Positions 17,820 to 26,079 of a stretch of DNA of 42,792 nt are shown piece after piece. Where the stretch lies: positions 1 to 42,792 of the forward strand of contig NZ_VDDD01000013.1 of the NCBI RefSeq assembly GCF_006151785.1, in the 5' to 3' direction. The notes beneath the pieces were generated by a model. It saw only the letters and a list, made by a program, of their open reading frames with translations. It was not told where the DNA came from and did no database searches. The DNA is from Paracoccus marcusii. Its GTDB lineage: Bacteria; Pseudomonadota; Alphaproteobacteria; Rhodobacterales; Rhodobacteraceae. Made by a program: the position numbers and the translations under genes. Position 1 is the stretch's first letter. Each line of letters opens with the position of its first letter.

Positions 17820-18343
17820 TGCGCGGCCTCCGTCTGGGCCATGGCGTCGCGGATGGCGGCCAGGATGTTGTCATAGGCGCCGCAGCGGCACAGGTTGCCG
17901 CTCATCCGTTCGCGGATCTCGGCATCGGCGACGGCGGGCTTGTCGGCCGGATCGGCAGTGACGGCACTGGGCCAGCCTTGCCGGATCTCCTCGATCATCG
18001 CGGTGGCCGAACAGATCTGGCCCGGCGTGCAATAACCACACTGGAACCCGTCATGGGCCACGAAGGCCGCCTGCAGGGTCGACAGCGCATCGGGCGTGCC
18101 GATGCCTTCGATCGTGGTGATCTCATCTTCGTCATGCATGACGGCCAGCGTCAGGCAGGAGTTGATGCGGCGGCCGTTGACGATGACGGTGCAGGCGCCG
18201 CATTGACCATGGTCGCAGCCCTTCTTGGTGCCGGTCAGGCCAAGGTCCAGACGCAGGACGTCAAGCAGGCTGCGGCGGGGGTCGCCGTGATATTCATGGG
18301 ATTGGCCGTTGACGGACAACCTGGCGGCGGGGCGTTGTGCCAT
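17816..18343 (-). CDS. PaoA-like [2Fe-2S] subunit, without Tat signal
   Basis: A 175-residue ferredoxin-type subunit. The plant-type [2Fe-2S] motif is [12 protein letters not shown] with a fourth Cys in INSCL. The second cluster motif is CGYCTPGQI together with [12 protein letters not shown]. It starts at ATG 18343, eight bases after AAGGAG; a TTG upstream at 18376 would only add residues within an inverted repeat. The protein begins [14 protein letters not shown], so unlike E. coli PaoA it has no twin-arginine leader and the complex should stay in the cytoplasm. It is the first gene of the three-subunit operon and overlaps the FAD-subunit gene (ATGA). Confidence 0.93.
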   Translation of the reverse strand: MAQRPAARLSVNGQSHEYHGDPRRSLLDVLRLDLGLTGTKKGCDHGQCGACTVIVNGRRINSCLTLAVMHDEDEITTIEGIGTPDALSTLQAAFVAHDGFQCGYCTPGQICSATAMIEEIRQGWPSAVTADPADKPAVADAEIRERMSGNLCRCGAYDNILAAIRDAMAQTEAAQ

Positions 18344-18351
18344 TGGGGGCT

Positions 18352-18378
18352 CCTTGGACCGCGGTGCTGGGTCCAAGG
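18352..18378 (-). promoter_or_regulatory. Perfect inverted repeat overlapping the ribosome binding site of the PaoA-like gene
   Basis: CCTTGGACC and GGTCCAAGG form perfect nine-base arms around a nine-base spacer. On the transcribed strand the arm nearest the gene includes part of the AAGGAG site at about 18350-18355, which precedes ATG 18343. A hairpin in the mRNA would therefore hide the ribosome binding site. As DNA it could equally be an operator. It also lies 42 bases after the stop of the upstream carrier gene on the same strand. Confidence 0.5.
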
Positions 18379-18419
18379 CAACGTGGGCCGGGCAACCCGG
18401 TTCCCATGTCTTTTCGCCC

Positions 18420-19400
18420 TTACGCCACCAGGGCCGTGGCGTTCCGCCGCGCCCGGTTCTGCGCGATCATCGCGCAGATCAGCAGCTGCGCCATGTGATA
18501 GACCAGGACGGGCAGGACGGTGGCCCCGACCGTCTCGGCCGGGAACAGCGCGGTGGCGATGGGCAGGCCCGTCGCAAGGCTCTTGGTGGACCCGCAGAAG
18601 AACAGCACGATCCTGTCCTCCAGCGGCAGGCCGAATGCGCGGCCCGCCCCGGCCATCATTCCGAAGACGCAGGCGAGCAGCACCAGCATGACCGCGATCA
18701 GCGCGATCAGGGCGGTCGGCGGGATCGACGCCCACAGGCCCGACACCGTGCCCGCACTGAAGGCCGAATAGACGATCAGCAGGATCGCGCCCCGGTCCAC
18801 GACCAGGGTCAGCGTCTTGCGGTTGCGCACGAACGCCCCCACCCACGGGCGCAGGACCTGGCCCAGGACGAAGGGCAGCAGGATCTGCGTGCCGATGCGC
18901 AGCACGGCGTCCAGGCTGACGCCGCCCTCTCCGGTCTTCAACAGCGCCGCGACCAGCGCCGGGGTCAGCGCCACGCCGACCAGGTTCGACAGCGACGCCG
19001 CGCAGATCGCCGCGGGGACGTTGCCCCCCGCCATCGACACGAAGGCGATCGAGCTTTGGATCGTCGAGGGCAGCACCGCCAGGAACACCAGCCCCAGCGT
19101 GACCTGCGGTCCCAGCAGATCGCCGAAGATCAGCGCGAATGCCATGCCCAGCACCGGGATCATCAGATAGGTCGCGGCGAATGTCAGTCCCTGCAGGCGC
19201 CAGTTCAGCATCCCCGCCTTGACCGAAGCGGGGTCCAGCTTGGCCCCGTAGAGGACGAACAGCAGCGCCACCGCCCAATAGGTCACCTGACCCAGGGCGT
19301 CGGCCGCCACGCCCCGCGCCGGCAGCACCAGGCCCACCATGACGGTGCCCAGCAGCATCAGCATATAGCTGTCGATTCCGATGCGTTTCAGAAAGCCCAT
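18420..19400 (-). CDS. Bile acid:sodium symporter family (SBF-like) carrier
   Basis: A 326-residue membrane protein with about nine or ten hydrophobic segments. Signature stretches include FVLYGAKLDPASVKAG near the N-terminus, LAVLPSTIQSSIAFVSMAGGNVPAAICAASLSN in the middle (a crossover-type region) and FFCGSTKSLATGLPIA near the end. These match the SBF-like/YfeH-type secondary carriers; the natural substrates are mostly unknown. Translation starts at 19400, and the AAGGAG site overlaps the TAA stop of the GGT-like gene upstream, so the two are an operon. A role in moving the substrate or product of that enzyme is likely but unproven. Confidence 0.88.
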   Translation of the reverse strand: MGFLKRIGIDSYMLMLLGTVMVGLVLPARGVAADALGQVTYWAVALLFVLYGAKLDPASVKAGMLNWRLQGLTFAATYLMIPVLGMAFALIFGDLLGPQVTLGLVFLAVLPSTIQSSIAFVSMAGGNVPAAICAASLSNLVGVALTPALVAALLKTGEGGVSLDAVLRIGTQILLPFVLGQVLRPWVGAFVRNRKTLTLVVDRGAILLIVYSAFSAGTVSGLWASIPPTALIALIAVMLVLLACVFGMMAGAGRAFGLPLEDRIVLFFCGSTKSLATGLPIATALFPAETVGATVLPVLVYHMAQLLICAMIAQNRARRNATALVA

Positions 19401-19410
19401 GTCCGTCTCC

Positions 19411-20988
19411 TTACAGGCCGATGGCCATGCCGTCCTTGCGGCTGTCCGACCCGCCTTCCAGCAGGCCGTCGCCGATGCGGATCGCCTGCGCCCCGCCCAT
19501 CGGGCCGGTCAGGCGCTTGATGACATGGCCGCGCGCGGCCAGGTCGTCGCAGATGTCCTGCGGCAGGGTCGGCTCCACCTGCAGCACGCCGTCGGTGGCA
19601 AAGGTCCGCGGCTCGTCCATGGCCGCCTGCAGCGACAGGCCGCGGTCGATCACCGCCGACAGGAAGGCCGCGTGGCCCGCCGCCTGGTACTGTCCGCCCA
19701 TCACGCCAAAGGGCATGACCGTGCGGTCGCCTTGGGTCAGCACGCCGGGAATGATCGTGTGCATCGGGCGCTTGCGCGGGCCGATCGCGTTCGGATGGCC
19801 GGGGATCAGACGGAACGACGCACCGCGGCTCTGGAACAGCACGCCGGTCGCGGGGTCCAGCCGCCCGGACCCGAAGCCGTGGAAGATCGAATTGATGAAG
19901 GACACCGCATTCCCCGCGGCGTCCACGACGCACAGATAGATGGTGTCCTTGTGCTCGGGCTCGTCCCACAGGGCCGGGGCCTGGGCGCGGGCCAAGTCGA
20001 TGCGGGCGCGCAGGGCCGTGATGGCGGCCTCCGACATCAGCGCCTCGGTCAGGCCAGCGCAATGATCGGGATCACCCAGCAGTTCGTCGCGGTGATGATA
20101 GGCAAGCTTCGTCGCCTCGGCCTGGACATGGATGCGGTCGGCCACGGACAGCGCGGCCATGTCGAACCCCTCGATGATCTTCAGGATCAACAGCGCGGCC
20201 AGCCCCTGCCCGTTCGGCGGGCATTCATGGACGTCGAACCCGCGATAGCGGGCGCTGATCGGGTCGACCCATTCGGCGCCGTCGGTGGCATCCGCGAAAT
20301 CCTGCTGGGTGTGCAGCCCGCCCAAGGATCGCAGATGCGCGACCATGCGTGCCGCGGTGTCGCCCTGATAGAAGGCGGCCGGACCATGGGCCGCGATCTC
20401 CTCCAAGCGGTCGGCCAGCAGGGGTTGGGCAAAGCGGGCGCCGGCATCCGGGACAGGCAGGAAATGCGCCGCCGCATGCGGATCGCCTGCGACGGTGGCC
20501 TGCCCTTCGGCCCAGTCCTGGGCGACGCGGGGGGTGACGGGAAACCCGTCGCGGCCATAGCCGATCGCGTCGCGGAACAGGCGCGACAGCGGCAGGCGGC
20601 CCAGATCGGCATGCAGGCGGCACCACGCGGAGATTGCGCCGGGCACGGTCACCGCATGCGCGCTGGTCTGGGGAATGGTGTCGGTCAGACCCGCGGCCTG
20701 CAGCGCCTCGACCGTCGCCGCGGCGGGGGCGCGGCCCGACCCGTTCAGTGCGCGCACCGGCCCGTTTGCCGGTGCATAAAGCGCAAAGCAGTCGCCGCCG
20801 ATCCCGGTCATCAACGGGTCGACTACCGCCTGCACCGCGCTGGCGGCGATGGCGGCGTCGACCGCGTTCCCTCCCTCGGCCAGGATGGCCAGGCCCGCCG
20901 CGCTGGCCAGCGGGTGCGAGGTGGCGACCATCGCACGACCGGCAAGGGTGGACGGCCTGCGGCCCGACAGGAAATCGAATGCGGTCAT
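19411..20988 (-). CDS. Gamma-glutamyltransferase-like Ntn-hydrolase, apparently cytoplasmic
   Basis: A 525-residue GGT-family enzyme. The autocatalytic cleavage site and nucleophile are at Thr349 in EHKDTIYLCVVDAAGN. Family blocks such as ATSHPLASAAGLAILAEGGNAVDAA, LMTGIGGDCFALYA and VFPFGVMGGQYQ-like (MPFGVMGGQYQAAGH) are clear. The start at 20988 is preceded by GGAGAG. There is no signal peptide, unlike secreted GGT. The substrate-region GSGRAP differs from the classical RETAP and resembles GGT-like amidohydrolases such as HpxW or YwrD. Hydrolysis of a small amide rather than glutathione is therefore an open possibility. It is encoded with the SBF-like carrier and divergent from a GntR regulator. 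Confidence 0.88.
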   Translation of the reverse strand: MTAFDFLSGRRPSTLAGRAMVATSHPLASAAGLAILAEGGNAVDAAIAASAVQAVVDPLMTGIGGDCFALYAPANGPVRALNGSGRAPAAATVEALQAAGLTDTIPQTSAHAVTVPGAISAWCRLHADLGRLPLSRLFRDAIGYGRDGFPVTPRVAQDWAEGQATVAGDPHAAAHFLPVPDAGARFAQPLLADRLEEIAAHGPAAFYQGDTAARMVAHLRSLGGLHTQQDFADATDGAEWVDPISARYRGFDVHECPPNGQGLAALLILKIIEGFDMAALSVADRIHVQAEATKLAYHHRDELLGDPDHCAGLTEALMSEAAITALRARIDLARAQAPALWDEPEHKDTIYLCVVDAAGNAVSFINSIFHGFGSGRLDPATGVLFQSRGASFRLIPGHPNAIGPRKRPMHTIIPGVLTQGDRTVMPFGVMGGQYQAAGHAAFLSAVIDRGLSLQAAMDEPRTFATDGVLQVEPTLPQDICDDLAARGHVIKRLTGPMGGAQAIRIGDGLLEGGSDSRKDGMAIGL

Positions 20989-21080
20989 GGAACAGGCTCT
21001 CCGGCGAGGAATCACATGGTCAAGCGGCTGCGGTATGTATACATGTTGCAGGCACAGGAATACAATTGACGGAATTCCCG
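20989..21080. promoter_or_regulatory. Divergent promoter region of the GGT-like and GntR genes
   Basis: A 92-base intergenic region with start codons on both sides. It holds the palindrome described separately, the GGAGAG site of the GGT-like gene and an AT-rich TACAATTGAC stretch (21061-21070) just before the regulator start. Confidence 0.5.
21035..21044. promoter_or_regulatory. Candidate GntR/FCD operator, ATGTATACAT palindrome
   Basis: ATGTATACAT is a perfect ten-base palindrome centred between the two divergent genes. TGTATACA-type cores are common in operators of FCD-domain GntR regulators. It is 37 bases before the GntR start, placed to control both directions. Confidence 0.55.
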
Positions 21081-21716
21081 ATGCCTCCCATCCGTTCGGC
21101 CGATCAGATCCACGGTGCGCTTTCCGCGCAGATCATCGCGGGCACGCTGCGTCCCGGCGATCCGTTGGGAGAGACGACCCTTGCCGCGCGGTTCGGCCTG
21201 TCCCGGACCCCGGTGCGCGAGGCGTTGCAGCGGCTGGCCGCCGAAGGGCTGGTGGAACGCGGCCCCCGCCGGGCGTTCCTGGTGCGCCGCATGGGCAGCG
21301 ACGCCCTGCGCCACCTGTTCGAGGCCCTGGCGGAACTGGAGGCGCTGTGCGCCAGCCTGTCCGCGCTGCGGATGACCCCGACCGACCATGCGCTGCTGGC
21401 GGGCATCCTGGACCGCGACGACCTGCCCGGCGCGGATTACGCCCAGGCCAACATGCGCTTTCACGAGGCCTTGCGCCAAGGCGCGGGAAACGCCGTGCTG
21501 GCCGACCTGCTGGCCGACCTGAACCGGCGCAGCCTGCCGTGGCGCAACGCGCAGTTCCAGGTCCGCGCGGCGCGCATCGAAACCTCGCGGGCGGAACATC
21601 GCGCGATCCTGAGGGCGATCACGGCGCGCGACGCGGATCGCGCGGCCGACCTGATGCGGGCGCATATGGGCACGTCGCTTGGCGTCATCCTGGAGATGAT
21701 CGCGGGGCGGGACTGA
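21081..21716 (+). CDS. GntR-family regulator, FCD subgroup
   Basis: A 211-residue regulator. The N-terminal winged helix (about 8-70) is textbook GntR: AQIIAGTLRPGDPLGETTLAARFGLSRTPVREAL in consecutive pieces, then LAAEGLVE. The C-terminal FCD domain shows the metal/ligand pattern of FadR relatives, with FHEAL followed by EHRAILRAI, a D and a final H in MRAHM. The ATG at 21081 is chosen because the homology starts there. It probably represses the divergent GGT-like/SBF operon in response to a small carboxylate. Its stop is three bases from the end of the convergent RND gene. Confidence 0.93.
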   Translation: MPPIRSADQIHGALSAQIIAGTLRPGDPLGETTLAARFGLSRTPVREALQRLAAEGLVERGPRRAFLVRRMGSDALRHLFEALAELEALCASLSALRMTPTDHALLAGILDRDDLPGADYAQANMRFHEALRQGAGNAVLADLLADLNRRSLPWRNAQFQVRAARIETSRAEHRAILRAITARDADRAADLMRAHMGTSLGVILEMIAGRD

Positions 21717-21719
21717 CCG

Positions 21720-24700
21720 CTATTCCGCGGGCTGAGGATCGGTTGCGGGCACGTCCCGGCGCCCGATCCGTTCGATCAGCACATAGATCACCGGCGTCAG
21801 CAGCAGCGTCAGCACGAAGGCCAGCGACAGCCCGCCCACGATGACCGCACCGATGGCGCGGCGGCTTTCCGCCCCCGCCCCCGTCGCGGTCGCCAGGGGC
21901 ACGGCTCCCAGGATCGTGGCGATGGTCGTCATCAGCACGGGCCGCAGGCGCGTCACCGCCCCCTCGCGCGCGGCGGTGACCAAATCGCGGCCCTCCTCGC
22001 GCAGCTGGTTGGCAAACTCGACGATCAGGATGCCGTTCTTGGCCATGATCCCGATCAGCAGGATCATCCCCACCTGTGAAAAGATGTTCACCGACGCCCC
22101 CGTCAGCAGAAGCGTCGCCACCGCCCCCGCAAGGCCCAGGGGCACCGTCAGCATGATCGTCAGCGGCGTGCGAAAGCTCTCGAACTGCGCCGCCAGCACC
22201 AGGAACACGATCAGCAGCGCCATTCCGAAGACCGTCGCGACGCCGCCCTGGTTCTCCTGGTAATCCGCCGCCTGACCGCGCCAGACCAGCAGAGCGCCCG
22301 CCGGCAGCTCGGCCGCGGCCTGTTCGACAAGGGTGATGGCGCGGGCCAGGTCGGTCCCCTCGACCAGATCGGCCTCGGTGTTGACCGAGATCAGGCGGTC
22401 GTTCCGCGCGATCGACGGGACCGTGGCCCCGGTCGTGACGTCGGCAAAGGCCGACAGCGGGATCAGGTCGCCGCGCGTGTTGCGGATCAGCACGGACAGC
22501 ATGTCCTGAACGCTGTCGCGGTCTTCGGGGGCCGCCTGCAGGATGACCGGGTACTGGCGGCCGTCGCTGGTGTATTCACCGACGGTGCGGGACGCGAACA
22601 GCACCTGCAGGGTCTGGGCCACGGTTTCGCTGTCCAGGCCAAGGTCCTGGGCGCGGGTGCGGTCGATGTCCAGCGACGCGCCCGGCTGGTTGGCCGCGTA
22701 ATCGACCTCGATCCCGGACAGGCCCGGCGCATCGGCCAGTCGGGCGGCCACGTCCTCGGCCCACGCGGCGGCGCGGTCCAGGTCCGGCCCGCCGATGGAC
22801 CAGCTGATGCTTCCGCTGCCGCCGCCAAGGCCCAGGCCACCAGACGGGCGGATCGAGGTCGACACCTCGGTCATCGCGGACAGTTGCGGGCGCAGGTCGG
22901 CCATGACCTCCTCCACGCTGACATCGCGGCCGTCCCACGGCGACAGGTTAACGAACAGCAGCGCCCGGCGCGCATTCGCGCCAAGCCCGACGATGGCGGT
23001 GACGTTTTCCACGATGCCCTGATCGCGCATCGGCTGGATCATCGCCTCGACCTTCCGGGTCGCCGCGTCGGTATATTCCAGGTTCGACCCCTGGGGCGCG
23101 TTCAGAATGATGCGGAAGCTGCCGCGATCCTCGTCCGGGGTCAGCTGGCGCGGCAGCGCCTGATAGACGGACACCGCCCCGGCGACTAGGAAGGCCGTGC
23201 CCGCCAGAATGACCACGGGCCGCGCGATCAGCACCCGCAGGATGCGGTCATAGCCGCGTTCCAGCCAGACGATGGCCCGGTTCATTGTGCGGGTCAGCAG
23301 GTTCGGACGATCTTCGCGCGGCATCACCCGCGCGGCCAGCACCGGTGACAGGGTCAGCGCGACAAGGCCCGACACGGCGACCGCAATGGCCAGCACGATG
23401 CCGAATTCCGCGAACAGCTGGCCCAGTTCCCCGTCCATGAAACTGACCGGGACAAAGACAGCAATCAGCACGGCGGTGGTGGCGATGACGGCAAAGCTGA
23501 CCTGCCCCGCGCCCTGCCGCGCGGCCTCGGCCCGCGACTTGCCCATGGCGCGGTGGCGCTGAATGTTCTCAAGCACGACGATGGCGTCGTCGACGACCAG
23601 GCCGATCGCCAGGATCAACGCAAACAGCGTCAGGATGTTGATCGTGAACCCCAGGGCCAGCATCCCCAATGCGGCGCCCAAGGCCGATACCGGGATGGTC
23701 ACGATGGGCACCAGCGACAGCCGCAGCGACCCCAGGAACAGGAAGATCACCGCCGTGACTAGGGCCACCGCCTCCAGGAACACCTTGAGGACCTGTTCGA
23801 TCGAGCTTTCGATGAACACCGCCTCGTCCGTGGTGATGGTCAGCGCCATGCCGTCGGGCAGGGTGTCGCGGATGCGGTCCAGTTCCGCCCGGACGGCGGT
23901 CGAGATGGCGACGGTGTTCGACTGCGCCTGCGGCTGGACGCCCAAGCCCAGGGCCACGGTGCCGTTGGCGCGATAGATGGTCGTGGTGTCCTCGGCCCCC
24001 TCCTCGATCCGCGCGACGTCGCCAAGGCGCAAAGGGCGCCCGCCCTCGTCGCGCAGCACGACTTGGCGGAACACGTCGGCCGAGGTAAAGCGCGTCTGCG
24101 CCAGCACCTGCAGCTGTCGGGCGTTCGTCTCGATCTGGCCCGCGGGCAGTTCGACGTTGTTGGCCTGCAGCGCGCCGATGATGTCGCTGGTGGTGATGCC
24201 ATAGGCGGCCATGCGCGACTGATCCAGCCAGATGCGCATCGACGGCGCGCGCTCGCCAAAGATCTGCGCATTGGCCACGCCGGGCAGGCGCGCCAGGCGA
24301 TCGGTGATGAAGCGGCTGGCGTAATCGGACAGTTCCAGCGGCGTCATCGAGGGGCTGGACAGGGCCAGCCGGATCACCGGGTCGCCCTCGTCGTCGTTCT
24401 TTTCCACGCGGGGCGTGTCCGCCCCGTCGGGCAGGTCGTTCAGCACCCGTTCGACGGCGGCGCGCACGTCGTTGGCGGCGCTGTCGATGTCGCGTCCCGG
24501 ATCGAATGTCAGCACGCTGCGCATCCGTCCCCGGTCAGAGCTGGTGCGCATGGCGGTCACGCCGCTGACCCCGGCCAGCGCGCCCTCGATCACCGTGGCC
24601 AGCTGGTTGTCGACCACATCGGGCGCGGCGCCGGTATAGTTCACGCGGACGCTGACCTCGGCCGCCTCGACCGAGGGCAGCTCGCGGACCGGCAGGCGGG

Positions 24701-24788
24701 TGATGGCCACCGCCCCGATCAGCACGATCAGCAGGTTGATGACGGTTGCGAAGACCGGGCGGCGCAGGGCGAAATCAGGGACGCTCAT
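21720..24788 (-). CDS. RND-type efflux pump inner-membrane transporter (HAE1 family)
   Basis: A 1022-residue resistance-nodulation-division transporter. It begins MSVPDFALRRPVFATVINLL, the usual cytoplasmic start and first transmembrane helix, and has the typical twelve-helix layout with two large periplasmic loops. The proton-relay Asp pair is in AIGLVVDDAIVVLENI on helix 4, and the conserved Lys is in IGIMAKNGILIVEFA on helix 10. It resembles MexB-type drug exporters. The start overlaps the adaptor stop (ATGA), so it is the second gene of a two-gene operon. No outer-membrane TolC-like gene is present, so a shared channel must be encoded elsewhere. The long N-terminal extension of the open frame is antisense-quality sequence and is excluded. 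Confidence 0.95.
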   Translation of the reverse strand: MSVPDFALRRPVFATVINLLIVLIGAVAITRLPVRELPSVEAAEVSVRVNYTGAAPDVVDNQLATVIEGALAGVSGVTAMRTSSDRGRMRSVLTFDPGRDIDSAANDVRAAVERVLNDLPDGADTPRVEKNDDEGDPVIRLALSSPSMTPLELSDYASRFITDRLARLPGVANAQIFGERAPSMRIWLDQSRMAAYGITTSDIIGALQANNVELPAGQIETNARQLQVLAQTRFTSADVFRQVVLRDEGGRPLRLGDVARIEEGAEDTTTIYRANGTVALGLGVQPQAQSNTVAISTAVRAELDRIRDTLPDGMALTITTDEAVFIESSIEQVLKVFLEAVALVTAVIFLFLGSLRLSLVPIVTIPVSALGAALGMLALGFTINILTLFALILAIGLVVDDAIVVLENIQRHRAMGKSRAEAARQGAGQVSFAVIATTAVLIAVFVPVSFMDGELGQLFAEFGIVLAIAVAVSGLVALTLSPVLAARVMPREDRPNLLTRTMNRAIVWLERGYDRILRVLIARPVVILAGTAFLVAGAVSVYQALPRQLTPDEDRGSFRIILNAPQGSNLEYTDAATRKVEAMIQPMRDQGIVENVTAIVGLGANARRALLFVNLSPWDGRDVSVEEVMADLRPQLSAMTEVSTSIRPSGGLGLGGGSGSISWSIGGPDLDRAAAWAEDVAARLADAPGLSGIEVDYAANQPGASLDIDRTRAQDLGLDSETVAQTLQVLFASRTVGEYTSDGRQYPVILQAAPEDRDSVQDMLSVLIRNTRGDLIPLSAFADVTTGATVPSIARNDRLISVNTEADLVEGTDLARAITLVEQAAAELPAGALLVWRGQAADYQENQGGVATVFGMALLIVFLVLAAQFESFRTPLTIMLTVPLGLAGAVATLLLTGASVNIFSQVGMILLIGIMAKNGILIVEFANQLREEGRDLVTAAREGAVTRLRPVLMTTIATILGAVPLATATGAGAESRRAIGAVIVGGLSLAFVLTLLLTPVIYVLIERIGRRDVPATDPQPAE

Positions 24789-25894
24789 CCGTCGGCTCCG
24801 ACCAGGGGTTCGGCGGCGGCGGTCCGGTCGGGGCGCGGCGTGGCGGTGACGACGGTGCCGGCGTCGACGCGGTGCAGGTTCGACACGATGATCTGGGTGC
24901 CCAGGTCCAGGCCCGCCAGGACCTCGACCAGGCCGTCGGATTGCTGGCCCACCTGGATGTCGGCCCAGGCCGCCTCGTTCCCCTGCACGATCAGGACACG
25001 CTGGACATCGCCCTCGACGCTCAGCGCGGATTCGGGGACCGCGGGGCGTTCGCGCTGATCCAGGACCAGCTCGACCTGCAGGAACATCCCGCCGGTCAGG
25101 GCGCGGTCGGGGTTCGGCATCTGCGCGCGCAGCGCGATCGACCGCGTGGCGGCATCGACCCGCGTGTCGATCAGGCTGATCGTCGCGTCGAAGACCCGGT
25201 CGGGCCAGGCCGAGGACCGCAGCTGGACCCCCTGCCCGACCGCCAGGCGCGGCAACAGCGTCTCGGGCACGCCGAAATCCACCTCGATCACCTCCAGGTC
25301 GTCCAGCGTGGCGATGGGGGTGCCGCTGTCCAGCATCTGCCCCTCGACCAGGTCGGTCAGGCCGATGACGCCGGAAAACGGCGCGCGCAGCAGGCGATCC
25401 TCCAGCAGGACCTGGGCGCGGTCGCGTTCGGCCTGGGCGCGCAGCTGGGCCGCGCGGGCGGTCTGAAAGGCGGCGTCCGACGACGATCCGCTTGCGTTCA
25501 GCTGTTCCTGGCGGGCAAAGGCGGCGTCGGCCTCGGCCAGGGTCGCCTCGGCGGCTGCCAGATCGGCCTGTTCGGCGCGGTCGTCCAGTTCCAGCAGGAC
25601 ATCGCCGCGTTCGACCTGTGCGCCGGGGCGAAAGGCGATGCGGGTGATGCGGCCGCTCGCCTCGGGCATCAGCTCGACCGCGCTGCGGGCACGTGCGGTG
25701 CCGACGGCGCGGACGCTGTCGACGAACCGCGCGGTCTGGACGGCCACGGTCTCGACCGGCACCGCCTCTCCGGCGCCGTCGGACGGGCGGCGGGCCTGTT
25801 CGGGTTCGCTCACCAGACGGTCCGACAGCGTCATGCCCCCGGCGGCCGCGGCGATGATCACGATGGCGCCGATGGTTGCCTTGACGAAGCGCAT
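24785..25894 (-). CDS. RND efflux periplasmic adaptor (membrane fusion protein)
   Basis: A 369-residue HlyD/AcrA-type adaptor. The N-terminus MRFVKATIGAIVIIAAAAGGM is a membrane anchor or uncleaved signal. It is followed by the lipoyl-like half-motif (GRITRIAFRPGAQVERGDVLLELDD), an alpha-helical hairpin rich in Ala/Gln/Glu, the second half-motif (LRAPFSGVIGLTDLVEGQML) and beta-barrel regions. The start at 25894 gives a proper anchor; the frame remains open to 25990 with only basic, unrelated residues. It should bridge the RND pump to a TolC-type channel. The closest style is the MexH/VexE-like adaptors of MexB-type pumps. Confidence 0.93.
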   Translation of the reverse strand: MRFVKATIGAIVIIAAAAGGMTLSDRLVSEPEQARRPSDGAGEAVPVETVAVQTARFVDSVRAVGTARARSAVELMPEASGRITRIAFRPGAQVERGDVLLELDDRAEQADLAAAEATLAEADAAFARQEQLNASGSSSDAAFQTARAAQLRAQAERDRAQVLLEDRLLRAPFSGVIGLTDLVEGQMLDSGTPIATLDDLEVIEVDFGVPETLLPRLAVGQGVQLRSSAWPDRVFDATISLIDTRVDAATRSIALRAQMPNPDRALTGGMFLQVELVLDQRERPAVPESALSVEGDVQRVLIVQGNEAAWADIQVGQQSDGLVEVLAGLDLGTQIIVSNLHRVDAGTVVTATPRPDRTAAAEPLVGADG

Positions 25895-26079
25895 GGTCTG
25901 TATTCTCCCGTGACGGGCCTGGGGTCGGTCGGCCTCCTGCCGCCCTTGTCGCCGGGCGGTGCTGCGCGCAGATTGCCCCTTGGTGCGCATCGTGCAACTG
26001 ATAATCCCGTGTAGGGGGCCTGATACGCCCCCGTTGCCTCCGCAGGGGGCATGCGGCCCGCCCCCTGAAAGGATCTCCG
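25895..26079. promoter_or_regulatory. Divergent intergenic region upstream of the efflux and phosphatase genes
   Basis: A 185-base gap between divergent starts. The half next to the phosphatase gene holds two consecutive GC-rich hairpins, listed separately. No regulator gene is adjacent to the efflux operon, and no clear promoter was identified. Confidence 0.35.
26014..26067 (+). promoter_or_regulatory. Pair of alternative hairpins in the leader of the IMPase-like gene
   Basis: GGGGGC (26014-26019) pairs with GCCCCC (26027-26032). CAGGGGGC (26043-26050) pairs with GCCCCCTG (26060-26067). Because the arm cores repeat, the second and third arms can also pair with each other, giving two mutually exclusive folds. 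The last arm ends just before the AAAGGATC ribosome-binding region of the gene starting at 26080. No T-run follows. Confidence 0.4.
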
